Assembly (NCBI RefSeq): GCF_003026495.1
Contig: NZ_PYMA01000002.1
Location: 124,001 to 188,000, forward strand
DNA: 64,000 bases
From: Photobacterium sanctipauli
GTDB taxonomy: Bacteria > Pseudomonadota > Gammaproteobacteria > Enterobacterales > Vibrionaceae
Direction: 5' to 3'
The notes below the pieces were generated by a model. That model did not search any database and was not told the DNA's origin. It saw only the letters and a list, made by a program, of their open reading frames with translations. This document shows, one piece after another, positions 28,684 to 36,094 of this stretch (within the stretch, counting starts at the first letter, position 1; each line of letters begins with the position of its first letter). The position numbers were made by a program, and so were the translations under genes.

Positions 28684-28820
28684 AAAAAAAAGCCCACTGA
28701 AATCAGTGGGCGAAATTCTATTTACACAATTAGGAGTTTAGCAGCAGTTGCATTCGTAGATTAAAGATATGAATTCGTGTTTGGCGGCCAGCTAACAATG
28801 AAATCTTTAATCTTAATGAC
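28684..28820 (-). ncRNA. vrrA: VrrA-type sRNA, copy 4 (variant pairing motif)
   Basis: About 137 nt. Promoter GGAACC (28854-28849), 16 nt, GTCAGA (28832-28827), the closest of the four to the sigma-E consensus. 5' helix perfect over 11 bp (28758-28768 with 28803-28813). Core 28724-28752 matches copy 1 except that the pairing motif reads GCAACTGC instead of GCCACTGC. Terminator GCCCACTG / CAGTGGGC (28692-28711) with U8, nearly the same stem as copy 3. Confidence 0.83.
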
Positions 28821-28826
28821 ATATAT

Positions 28827-28854
28827 TCTGACTCGCTGATCATGATTTGGTTCC
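28827..28854 (-). promoter_or_regulatory. sigma-E-type promoter, sRNA copy 4
   Basis: TTGGAACC - 16 nt - GTCAGA on the minus strand. Best match of the four to GGAACTT/GTCnnA. Confidence 0.72.
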
Positions 28855-28973
28855 AACTTTTCAGCTGTTTTTTTCAATTTTTTTATAACTGATTGATAAG
28901 TGGTAACTAAAAGTTAAGGGCACGCAGGTTCGGTGATTAACATCCTGCTTGAGCTATTTAAGCGGGCCCCAAT

Positions 28974-29037
28974 AAAGAAAACCCATCTCCATGAGGGGAC
29001 GGGCTTCGAAGAATGTCTTCTAAGAAAAAGCAGTGGC
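28974..29037 (-). ncRNA. RybB/MicV-like short sRNA
   Basis: Predicted 64-nt transcript that begins GCCACTGCTTTTTCTTAG. E. coli RybB begins GCCACUGCUUUUCUUUG. Promoter on the minus strand: GGAACA (29071-29066), 16 nt, GTCATA (29049-29044), putting +1 about 7 nt downstream at G29037. A short AGAAG/CTTC hairpin follows the seed, then a terminator stem (28982-28990 with 28995-29003, one mismatch and one G-U) and UUUUCUUU. Unlike copies 1-4 the pairing domain is at the extreme 5' end. Best described as the MicV/RybB type; the exact orthologue is not provable from sequence alone. Confidence 0.78.
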
Positions 29038-29043
29038 ATTACA

Positions 29044-29071
29044 TATGACCTGCTTTTTTTTCCTTTGTTCC
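29044..29071 (-). promoter_or_regulatory. sigma-E-type promoter of the short sRNA
   Basis: GGAACA - 16 nt (A-rich) - GTCATA on the minus strand, identical geometry to the promoters of the four longer sRNAs. Confidence 0.7.
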
Positions 29072-29262
29072 CATTTTTTTTAAATTTCTCAGTTTTTTCT
29101 TGTTTGCTCCATTCTCAGCAATGTCGCATGGGACGGGGTTGAGACTGCTGCTATGGCCAGAAAATCAGTGGCGGCACATTGATTTTTAACATGATCGAAG
29201 TCGCAACTTTGGCTAATAAAATCAACTTATCAATCACTTAGAGTAGAGTTTGTGTTTATTGC

Positions 29263-29291
29263 TTGTTAAAAATGCTATCAAGTTGTAAAGT
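29263..29291 (+). promoter_or_regulatory. psrA promoter (sigma-70 type)
   Basis: TTGTTA (29263-29268), 17 nt, TAAAGT (29286-29291). The predicted start falls inside the palindrome at 29292-29307. Confidence 0.5.
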
Positions 29292-29307
29292 TTAAACATG
29301 TGTTTAA
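29292..29307. promoter_or_regulatory. PsrA-type operator
   Basis: TTAAACA-TG-TGTTTAA, a perfect 7+2+7 dyad with AAAC-N4-GTTT at its centre, the described PsrA box pattern. It lies over the start of transcription predicted for psrA, as expected for autorepression. Confidence 0.65.
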
Positions 29308-29322
29308 TACGGGTGAATGAAT

Positions 29323-29997
29323 ATGGCTGGAAAGGGAGAAACCAAAGCACGTATTTTGGATGCCGCTGAGCTGCTGTTTGCCGAGCATGGTTTCAAGGAT
29401 ACCTCGCTAAGAACAATTACAAGCAAGGCCGGGGTTAATCTAGCGTCGGTAAACTATCACTATGGTGACAAAAAGACTTTAGTCAGGGCGGTGCTAAGCC
29501 GTTACCTTGATGCGTTCATGCCGGCGTTGCAGGCTGACTTGGAGGTGTTGCTTACTCGCGACGACTTCTCTATGGATGACGTCTTCCGCTGCATCAAAGC
29601 CCCGCTGGTGTCGTTGAATGATTTTCGTCCCCGTGGTGCGACTGTCTTTATGTCGCTGATCGGTCGTGGGTATACAGATGTTCAGGGCCACTTACGCTGG
29701 TACATCCTCAATCGCTATAACGAGGTACTACAGCTATTCACGACCGCCGTATGCCGCGCCAATCCTTCTCTTGATCCTGAAACTCTTTTCTGGCGCCTGC
29801 ATTTCACCCTCGGGGCTTCCGTCTTCACCATGGCATCGTCAACGGCATTGTGTGAGATTGCCGAGAATGACTTCTCCCGCAAGGTGACGACTGAGGATTT
29901 GATTGAACGCATGGTGCCGTACTTGGCAGCTGGCGTTGCAGCACCGATAGATCAGCCGCTATCGCTTATCGGCGGTACGCAGACAGGAACCGAATAA
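29323..29997 (+). CDS. psrA: TetR-family fatty acid regulator PsrA
   Basis: 224 aa from the ATG at 29323 (an ATG two codons earlier is possible; GGGTG is spaced for 29323). The HTH (SLRTITSKAGVNLASVNYHYGDKKTLVRAVLSRYL) is close to PsrA of Pseudomonas and Shewanella. PsrA is a TetR repressor released by long-chain fatty acids or acyl-CoA that controls beta-oxidation genes. Followed after 56 bp by fadE, a typical target, which supports the name. Equivalent by position to V. cholerae VC1741. Confidence 0.85.
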   Translation: MAGKGETKARILDAAELLFAEHGFKDTSLRTITSKAGVNLASVNYHYGDKKTLVRAVLSRYLDAFMPALQADLEVLLTRDDFSMDDVFRCIKAPLVSLNDFRPRGATVFMSLIGRGYTDVQGHLRWYILNRYNEVLQLFTTAVCRANPSLDPETLFWRLHFTLGASVFTMASSTALCEIAENDFSRKVTTEDLIERMVPYLAAGVAAPIDQPLSLIGGTQTGTE

Positions 29998-30053
29998 TAA
30001 TGTAATACCCGCAATAAAAACCAATAACAATATGAGACAAAAGGACCTGAAAC

Positions 30054-32330
30054 ATGAGTACGTTAACCAATATAAGAAAACGCTATCTCAGTGATCCCGC
30101 ATTTAAAATGTTCAAGAAGGTGTTGCCACCGCTTTCTGATACCGAGCGTGAGGCGATGGAAGCCGGTAGCGTATGGTGGGATGGTGAGCTATTCAGTGGC
30201 GCACCAAACTGGAACACGTTGTTGACCTACCCAAAACCCAAGTTAAGCGATGAAGAGCAGGCATTCATTGATACCAAGCTGGAAACACTGCTTGATATGT
30301 TGGATGACTACCAGATTGTTCAGGAAGATAAAGACCTTCCGCCAGAGGTTTGGGAGTACTTACGTAAAGAAAAGTTCTTCTCGTTGATTATTGGTAAAGA
30401 GTACGGCGGGTTGGACTTCTCTGCCCATGCCAACTCTACGATTGTTACCCGCATTGCGACCAAGAGCTTGAGTGCGGCGGTATGTGTCATGGTACCGAAC
30501 TCATTGGGCCCGGGTGAGCTGCTAAGCCATTATGGTACTCAAGAGCAGAAAGATTACTGGCTGCCACGCCTTTCTCATGGTGAAGATATTCCATGCTTTG
30601 CCCTAACAGGCCCAGAGGCCGGCTCTGATGCTGGTGGTATCCCTGATATGGGCGTGGTGTGCTACGGCGAATACCAAGGCGAAGAGGTGCTGGGTATCCG
30701 CGTGAGTTGGAACAAGCGTTATATTACTCTGGCGCCGGTTGCGACTGTACTGGGCTTGGCATTCAAGCTTCAGGATCCTGAAGGCTTGATTGGTGACAAG
30801 CAAGATCTTGGTATTACTTGTGCGTTGATCCCTGCCGATCATGCCGGTGTTGAAATTGGTGAACGTCACGACCCGCTAAACTTGGCGTTCATGAATGGCC
30901 CAACCCGTGGTAACGATGTCTTTATTCCGATGGATTGGGTGATCGGCGGCCAAGACTATGTTGGCCGTGGTTGGCGCATGCTGGTGGAGTGCCTGTCGGC
31001 TGGCCGAGGTATTTCATTGCCAGCATTGGGCACTGCGGTTGGTCACCTGACCGCTCGTACGACTGGCGCCTATGCTTATGTCCGTAAGCAGTTTGGTACC
31101 TCTATCGGTAACTTCGAAGGGGTGGCACAGGCCATGGGCCGCATTGGTGGCTACACCTATATGCTTGAGGCTGCCCGTACCCTGACAACAACATCGCTTG
31201 ATATGAAAGAGAAGCCGGGGATTGTTACCGCAATAGCCAAATACCATATGACGGAAATGGCGCGTACCATCCTGAATGACTCGATGGATGTTCACGCCGG
31301 GCGAGCGATACAGCTTGGGCCAATGAACTATATTGGCCACCATTACTTTGGTATGCCTGTCGCGATCACGGTTGAAGGGGCTAACATCTTAACTCGTAAC
31401 CTGATGATCTTTGGGCAGGGTGCGACGCGCTGTCACCCATATGTACTGAGCGAAATGGAAGCGGCGGCTAATCCTGACACAGAGCAAGCAGCCAAAGATT
31501 TCGACAAGTTGCTATCGAGCCATATCAGCTTTGCGGTTGGTAACGTGGCTAAGTCGATGGTGAATGCCTTTACTCGGTCACGCTTTAACCGTACGCCGGT
31601 GTCGGGTGAAACCGCTATTTATTATAAGCACTTGTCACGTATGAGTAAGGCGCTGGCAGTGGCTGCAGACTTTGCGATGTTGAGCCTGGGTGGTGAACTC
31701 AAGCGACGCGAAATGGTGTCGGCACGATTGGGTGATGTCTTGAGCCACTTGTACCTTGCGTCGGCAACGCTGAAGCGATTTGAAGATGAAGGCCGCCAGC
31801 AGCAAGACTTGCCGATGGTCCACTACGCACTTCAACACTGCTTGCATCAGTGTGGCGTTGCATTTGATGAGGTATTGGCAAACTTCCCTCGCAAAGGAGT
31901 AGGCCGTTTGCTTCGCACCTTGCTGTTCCCGTTGGGTATCCATTACTCGGCGCCAAAAGATGAACTGTCGGTGAAGATTGCCGAACTGCTAATGACCCCA
32001 GGGGCGCACCGCGAGCGACTTACTCAGCTGTGCTACGTGGGTGAAAAAGAAGATGATCCGGTTGGCATCATGGAGCGTGCGTTTATCGCAATGTACGGTG
32101 TCAAAGATTTAGAGCGCAAATTGGCGAAAGCAGTGAAGGCGGGTGAGATCTCGCGCAAACTTTCGTTAACAGAAAAGTTACAAGTTGCGCTTGATGCGGG
32201 CATCATCACAGAAGGTGACGTTGAGAAGATGCAAAATGCTGATCAACTAAGGCAGAAGGCAATTCAGGTGGATCACTTCTCTGCTGCTCACTTCAAGAAA
32301 GGTAGCCTACAACCGGGAAGGGCTGCCTAA
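30054..32330 (+). CDS. fadE: acyl-CoA dehydrogenase FadE
   Basis: 758 aa. It performs the first oxidative step of fatty acid beta-oxidation. N-terminal and middle acyl-CoA dehydrogenase domains are visible (IIGKEYGGLDFSAHANSTIVTRIA; CFALTGPEAGSDAGGIPD, the FAD/substrate loop; RGISLPALGTAVGHL), followed by the long DUF1974 C-terminal extension characteristic of bacterial FadE (ends AAHFKKGSLQPGRAA). Slightly shorter than E. coli FadE (814) because it lacks the N-terminal membrane segments. AAAGGA ribosome binding site. Confidence 0.94.
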   Translation: MSTLTNIRKRYLSDPAFKMFKKVLPPLSDTEREAMEAGSVWWDGELFSGAPNWNTLLTYPKPKLSDEEQAFIDTKLETLLDMLDDYQIVQEDKDLPPEVWEYLRKEKFFSLIIGKEYGGLDFSAHANSTIVTRIATKSLSAAVCVMVPNSLGPGELLSHYGTQEQKDYWLPRLSHGEDIPCFALTGPEAGSDAGGIPDMGVVCYGEYQGEEVLGIRVSWNKRYITLAPVATVLGLAFKLQDPEGLIGDKQDLGITCALIPADHAGVEIGERHDPLNLAFMNGPTRGNDVFIPMDWVIGGQDYVGRGWRMLVECLSAGRGISLPALGTAVGHLTARTTGAYAYVRKQFGTSIGNFEGVAQAMGRIGGYTYMLEAARTLTTTSLDMKEKPGIVTAIAKYHMTEMARTILNDSMDVHAGRAIQLGPMNYIGHHYFGMPVAITVEGANILTRNLMIFGQGATRCHPYVLSEMEAAANPDTEQAAKDFDKLLSSHISFAVGNVAKSMVNAFTRSRFNRTPVSGETAIYYKHLSRMSKALAVAADFAMLSLGGELKRREMVSARLGDVLSHLYLASATLKRFEDEGRQQQDLPMVHYALQHCLHQCGVAFDEVLANFPRKGVGRLLRTLLFPLGIHYSAPKDELSVKIAELLMTPGAHRERLTQLCYVGEKEDDPVGIMERAFIAMYGVKDLERKLAKAVKAGEISRKLSLTEKLQVALDAGIITEGDVEKMQNADQLRQKAIQVDHFSAAHFKKGSLQPGRAA

Positions 32331-32371
32331 GGCAATAGCCTAAGTGAACAATAAACCCTGGTGTCTCCCAT

Positions 32372-32399
32372 GTGCCACGCGAAAGCGTGGCACTTTTTT
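32372..32399 (+). terminator. terminator of psrA-fadE
   Basis: GTGCCACGC-GAAA-GCGTGGCAC, 9-bp stem with tetraloop, followed by T6. Confidence 0.95.
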
Positions 32400-32543
32400 A
32401 TGTCTAATTTGCGGTTAAATAGACGACAAAGTTGCTAATAACACCTCCAACCACTGGAAATTTTAGCGTTTTCGCTCATAAATTTAATGCGAATTTGTCA
32501 TTTACCTTTTATCCTACAGTCAATTGTGTAAGGGAAGTTGAAA

Positions 32544-33746
32544 ATGATCATCAAACCTAGAATTCGTGGATTTATTTGTACTACAACGCACCCTGTGGGT
32601 TGTGAAGAAAACGTCAAAGAGCAAATTGCTTATACCAAGGCTCAAGGCCCTATTGCCAATGCACCTAAGCGCGTGCTGGTTATCGGCTCTTCAAGTGGCT
32701 ACGGTTTGTCTTCTCGCATCGCGGCAGCCTTTGGTGGCGGCGCTTCAACTATCGGTGTGTTCTTCGAAAAGCCAGGTACTGAGAAGAAGCCAGGTACCGC
32801 TGGTTGGTATAACTCTGCTGCTTTCGACAAGTTTGCTAAAGAAGAAGGCCTATATTCTAAGAGCTTGAACGGTGATGCTTTCTCTCACGAAGCAAAACAA
32901 AAAACCATTGACCTGATCAAAGAAGACCTAGGCCAGGTTGATATGGTGGTTTACTCGCTGGCTTCACCAGTGCGTAAAATGCCGGACTCTGGCGAGGTTG
33001 TACGTTCGACCCTGAAACCAATGGGCGAAACCTACACCGCAACGGCGGTTGATACCAATAAAGATGTGCTGATTGAAGCAAGCATTGAGCCTGCGACAGA
33101 GCAAGAAGTACAAGACACTGTTACCGTTATGGGCGGCCAAGACTGGGAGCTGTGGATCAACGCCCTGTCTGATGCTGGCGTATTGGCTGATGGTTGTAAG
33201 ACTGTGGCATACAGCTACATCGGTACCGAAATCACATGGCCTATCTACTGGCATGGCGCACTAGGCCAAGCGAAGATGGATCTAGACCGAGCGGCGAAAG
33301 AGCTAGACGAGAAGCTTTCTGTAACTGGCGGTACGGCGAACGTAGCGGTACTGAAGAGTGTTGTAACGCAAGCAAGCTCTGCTATTCCTGTAATGCCGCT
33401 ATACATTGCGATGGTCTTCAAGAAAATGCGCGAAGAAGGCGTACACGAAGGCTGTATGGAGCAGATCCACCGCATGTTCACCCAGCGTCTATACAAAGAA
33501 GATGGCACTGCACCAGAAGTCGACAGCGAAAACCGCCTACGCCTGGATGACTGGGAACTTCGCGAAGACATCCAGAAGCACTGCCGTGAGCTATGGCCGA
33601 ACGTGACTAACGAAAACTTGTTCGAAGTGGCAGACTACCAAGAATACAAAGACGAGTTCCTGAAGCTGTTTGGCTTTGGTATCGAGGCTGTTGACTACGC
33701 GGCAGACGTAAACCCTGCTGTTGAGTTTGATGTACAAGACATCTAA
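32544..33746 (+). CDS. fabV: enoyl-ACP reductase FabV
   Basis: 400 aa from the ATG at 32544 (AGGGAAG upstream). It closes each cycle of fatty acid elongation by NADH reduction of enoyl-ACP. FabV was discovered in V. cholerae and is naturally insensitive to triclosan. Near-complete agreement with that protein, including [20 protein letters not shown] at the start, the Rossmann region [22 protein letters not shown], and the widely spaced catalytic Tyr/Lys in [21 protein letters not shown]. Adjacent to fadE and psrA, so fatty acid breakdown and synthesis genes lie side by side. Confidence 0.98.
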   Translation: MIIKPRIRGFICTTTHPVGCEENVKEQIAYTKAQGPIANAPKRVLVIGSSSGYGLSSRIAAAFGGGASTIGVFFEKPGTEKKPGTAGWYNSAAFDKFAKEEGLYSKSLNGDAFSHEAKQKTIDLIKEDLGQVDMVVYSLASPVRKMPDSGEVVRSTLKPMGETYTATAVDTNKDVLIEASIEPATEQEVQDTVTVMGGQDWELWINALSDAGVLADGCKTVAYSYIGTEITWPIYWHGALGQAKMDLDRAAKELDEKLSVTGGTANVAVLKSVVTQASSAIPVMPLYIAMVFKKMREEGVHEGCMEQIHRMFTQRLYKEDGTAPEVDSENRLRLDDWELREDIQKHCRELWPNVTNENLFEVADYQEYKDEFLKLFGFGIEAVDYAADVNPAVEFDVQDI

Positions 33747-33775
33747 TTCGCCGCCAAGCGTAGCGTAACGTTAAT

Positions 33776-33802
33776 AAAAAACCGCCGGAAGGCGGTTTTT
33801 TT
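33776..33802. terminator. bidirectional terminator between fabV and phoQ
   Basis: AAAAAACCGCC-GGAA-GGCGGTTTTTTT, symmetrical, between convergent genes. Confidence 0.93.
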
Positions 33803-33854
33803 GTTGATGCTCAACTTGGTCGCTGGGTGCAGGTTACCGTAGGTTTGGGACGGA

Positions 33855-35198
33855 TTACTGTTTCGGCAGTTTGATCACGAACGACGCACCTTCGATGGTG
33901 GCTGTTTCTACGTGAATGGTGCCCTGATAACTGCGGACAATTTCATGGCAAACCGACAAGCCGATGCCTTGACCTGGATTGAGCTGGTCGGCACGAACAC
34001 CACGCTGGAAGATGGCTTCGCGTACATCCTCTGCCACGCCGGGGCCATCGTCTTCGATCCGGATGATGAAGTGGTCCGGTTTTTCATCAACCGCGATGCG
34101 CACCTCACTAATGCAGAAGCGATAGGCGTTTTCCAGCAGGTTGCCCAGCAGTTCCATCAAGTCACTGCGGTTAACTGGCAGCTTCAGCTTGTAGTTGAAG
34201 TGGTAGCCGAGTTTTACGCTCTTATCGGTGTATACCTTGCTTAGGAGGCGACCAAAACTATCGATCACCGGCTTCAGCTCGGTTTTGTCTTTTTGTAGGC
34301 CTTGCTGACCCATCATTGCCCGCTTCAACTGATACTGAACCAACTCATCCATTTGGCTGATTTGTTCCATAACCCGCTGGTTTAGCTCGATCCGGGGGAT
34401 CTCTTTGTCATCCAAAAGGGCATTGGTGGCGGCCAGTCGTGTTTTCAGGCTGTGGGCAAGATCGTCCATTGCATGCCGGTAACGGCCTTTTTGGGCATTG
34501 CTTATCTCAATCAGGCGGTTGAGGGCCAAAGTGACATCTTGCAGCTCCATCGGAAAATTATCATCGAGCTTGTTGCGCTTAGCATCGGTCATTTGATCGA
34601 GCTGGGAGGCCAGCTTGCGCAGCGGCTGAAAACTCCAGTGGAAGGCGGCAATCAAAAAGGCAATCGCGATAAGAACGAACAGCCCGAGGTAGAAGGTGGT
34701 GCGCTTGTGCAGTTGATTCAGTGATGAAATGTAAGAATCGCCCGAGCGCAGCACGACCAATTGGAAGGTGTTGTTGCCTTCACGCTCCTGGGTCATGTTG
34801 TAGGCGATATAGCTATCACCTTTATTGGTTTCTATTAGAGTCGGGACCGGAATACTGTCAGGTAACTCTTTACAGATATTACCGATGTTGGCTTCCTGGG
34901 CCTCTTCCGACAACCAAATCGTATGGTCGGTCTTATCGCACACCACCGACATGTAGTCGGTGTCTGATGGGTCGACTGAGTCAATCCACTTATCAACGTC
35001 TTTAATTAAGCCTGCCCGGTTGAGCTGGGCAACCACCATGGGCATTTGTGCGACCAGCTCAGAAGAGTAGGCCGCCATATAACTTTGGCTATAGAGTTGG
35101 TTTATCACGCCGGCCAGGGCCGATGTGATAAGAACAATGATAGCCACCGAGGTAACCAGTACTCGGCGGCGTAATCGTGGTTGGATAATTCGGTTCAT
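33855..35198 (-). CDS. phoQ: sensor histidine kinase, PhoQ-like
   Basis: 447 aa. Membrane segments near residues 12-32 and 168-190 enclose a periplasmic sensor of about 135 residues with many acidic residues and two cysteines (VVCDK..NICKEL) that could form a disulfide. HAMP about 191-240, H-box DDLAHSLKTRLAA with the phospho-His near 248, then N box ENAYRF, G1 DDGPGVAED and G2 GQGIGLSVCHEI. The H-box and the RADQLNPGQGIGLSV segment resemble PhoQ of enterics. Start codon overlaps the phoP stop by 4 nt. Confidence 0.85.
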   Translation of the reverse strand: MNRIIQPRLRRRVLVTSVAIIVLITSALAGVINQLYSQSYMAAYSSELVAQMPMVVAQLNRAGLIKDVDKWIDSVDPSDTDYMSVVCDKTDHTIWLSEEAQEANIGNICKELPDSIPVPTLIETNKGDSYIAYNMTQEREGNNTFQLVVLRSGDSYISSLNQLHKRTTFYLGLFVLIAIAFLIAAFHWSFQPLRKLASQLDQMTDAKRNKLDDNFPMELQDVTLALNRLIEISNAQKGRYRHAMDDLAHSLKTRLAATNALLDDKEIPRIELNQRVMEQISQMDELVQYQLKRAMMGQQGLQKDKTELKPVIDSFGRLLSKVYTDKSVKLGYHFNYKLKLPVNRSDLMELLGNLLENAYRFCISEVRIAVDEKPDHFIIRIEDDGPGVAEDVREAIFQRGVRADQLNPGQGIGLSVCHEIVRSYQGTIHVETATIEGASFVIKLPKQ

Positions 35199-35869
35199 TG
35201 TGCGTGTAGTTCGAAGATGTAACCCTGGCCTCGGATAGTTGAGATCGGGTTGTCTTGACCGTTACTGGTGAACTTCTTGCGCAGGCGGCTAATCATCACC
35301 TCGATGGTATTTGGATCGCCTTCTTGATCTTCATACAACACATCAAGCAAACGCTGCTTAGACACCACCTGGCGGCTATGGCGCATTAGGTATTCGAGCA
35401 AGTCGTACTCAAATGCGGTCAATTCAAGCAGGTTCTCGCGAATGAACACTTGCTTGGCAAGTAGGTCGACACGAATATCGCCCGCGGTCATTTCAGGTTT
35501 TACAAAACCGGCACTGCGGCGCACTAGCGCACTCAGGCGAGCCACCATTTCTTCTTTTTGGAAAGGCTTCACCAGGTAGTCATCGGCACCCGCTTCAAGG
35601 CCGGTTACCTTGTCTTGCCAGTTCGAGCGCGCAGTCAGGATCAAGATTGGTAGGCGTAAGCCTTTTTGGCGAATGTCTTTGATTAGGCTAATACCATCAC
35701 GGTCAGGCAGGCCGATATCAACAATCGCCACATCGTTTGGGTAGTCTTGGGCAAAGAACAGGCCTTCCTCTGCCGTGCCCGCACACTGCACCTGATGGCC
35801 AAGCTCACTCAGCTGAGATTTCAGGTGATGGCTAAGAATAGGATCATCTTCAACAATTAGGATACGCAT
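35195..35869 (-). CDS. phoP: response regulator, PhoP-like (OmpR family)
   Basis: 224 aa from the ATG at 35869; the longer frame would start with TTG. Receiver domain 1-115 with phospho-acceptor Asp in VAIVDIGLPDRDG near 51, Thr in LILTARSNW and Lys in YLVKPF. C-terminal winged helix 130-224 (NTIEVMISRLRKKF, GQGYIFEL). Partner of the kinase encoded next; the pair is translationally coupled. In relatives PhoPQ responds to Mg2+, pH or antimicrobial peptides; the signal here is inference only. Confidence 0.88.
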   Translation of the reverse strand: MRILIVEDDPILSHHLKSQLSELGHQVQCAGTAEEGLFFAQDYPNDVAIVDIGLPDRDGISLIKDIRQKGLRLPILILTARSNWQDKVTGLEAGADDYLVKPFQKEEMVARLSALVRRSAGFVKPEMTAGDIRVDLLAKQVFIRENLLELTAFEYDLLEYLMRHSRQVVSKQRLLDVLYEDQEGDPNTIEVMISRLRKKFTSNGQDNPISTIRGQGYIFELHAQ

Positions 35870-36042
35870 AGTTTTGATTACCAATGTTTTTTCTTTGTAT
35901 TCAATATACTGAATAGCAGTCAGGCTGGCGAATGATATATGAGTGATTTTTGATTACAGACTGCAAAATCAGTCATTAGATGAATATATAGTAGTCGAAC
36001 GGACTGAATCAGACCTGACTCGTTGAAAGACATGCAAAAAAA

Positions 36043-36067
36043 TGCCCCTGGCATCACACCAAGGGCA
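36043..36067 (-). terminator. terminator of the ybjL-type transporter gene
   Basis: TGCCCcTGG paired with CCAaGGGCA (one mismatch), followed on the minus strand by eight U. Confidence 0.82.
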
Positions 36068-36094
36068 CGTTTGATTTATGTTCCGTATGATGGG

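Larger units (their letters stand above)
28084..28752 (-). repeat. four direct repeats of a 29-nt sRNA core
   Basis: Near-identical 29-nt segments at 28084-28112, 28329-28357, 28524-28552 and 28724-28752 (spacing 245, 195, 200). Copies 1 and 2 are identical; copies 3 and 4 each differ at one base. Sequence between cores is divergent except for the promoter and terminator elements, so only the functional parts are conserved. Confidence 0.95.
29072..29316. other. rest of the sRNA island up to psrA
   Basis: About 245 bp upstream of psrA. A second CAGTGGC-like string (29167-29173) occurs, but I find no GAAC-N17-GTC promoter or terminator to make it a sixth sRNA. The 3' end holds the psrA promoter and operator listed separately. 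Confidence 0.5.

Noticed and set aside
28084..28752. Possible CRISPR array (four near-identical 29-nt repeats)
   Set aside because: Spacers are about 165-215 nt and unequal, and each repeat is flanked by its own promoter-like element and intrinsic terminator; no cas genes are present. The repeats are sRNA cores.
28933..29142. 69-codon plus-strand reading frame
   Set aside because: No ribosome binding site, low-complexity Phe-rich product, and it runs antisense through the short sRNA and its promoter.
29100..29180. Possible sixth sRNA around the CAGTGGC string at 29167
   Set aside because: No GAAC-N17-GTC promoter upstream on the minus strand and no terminator hairpin downstream.
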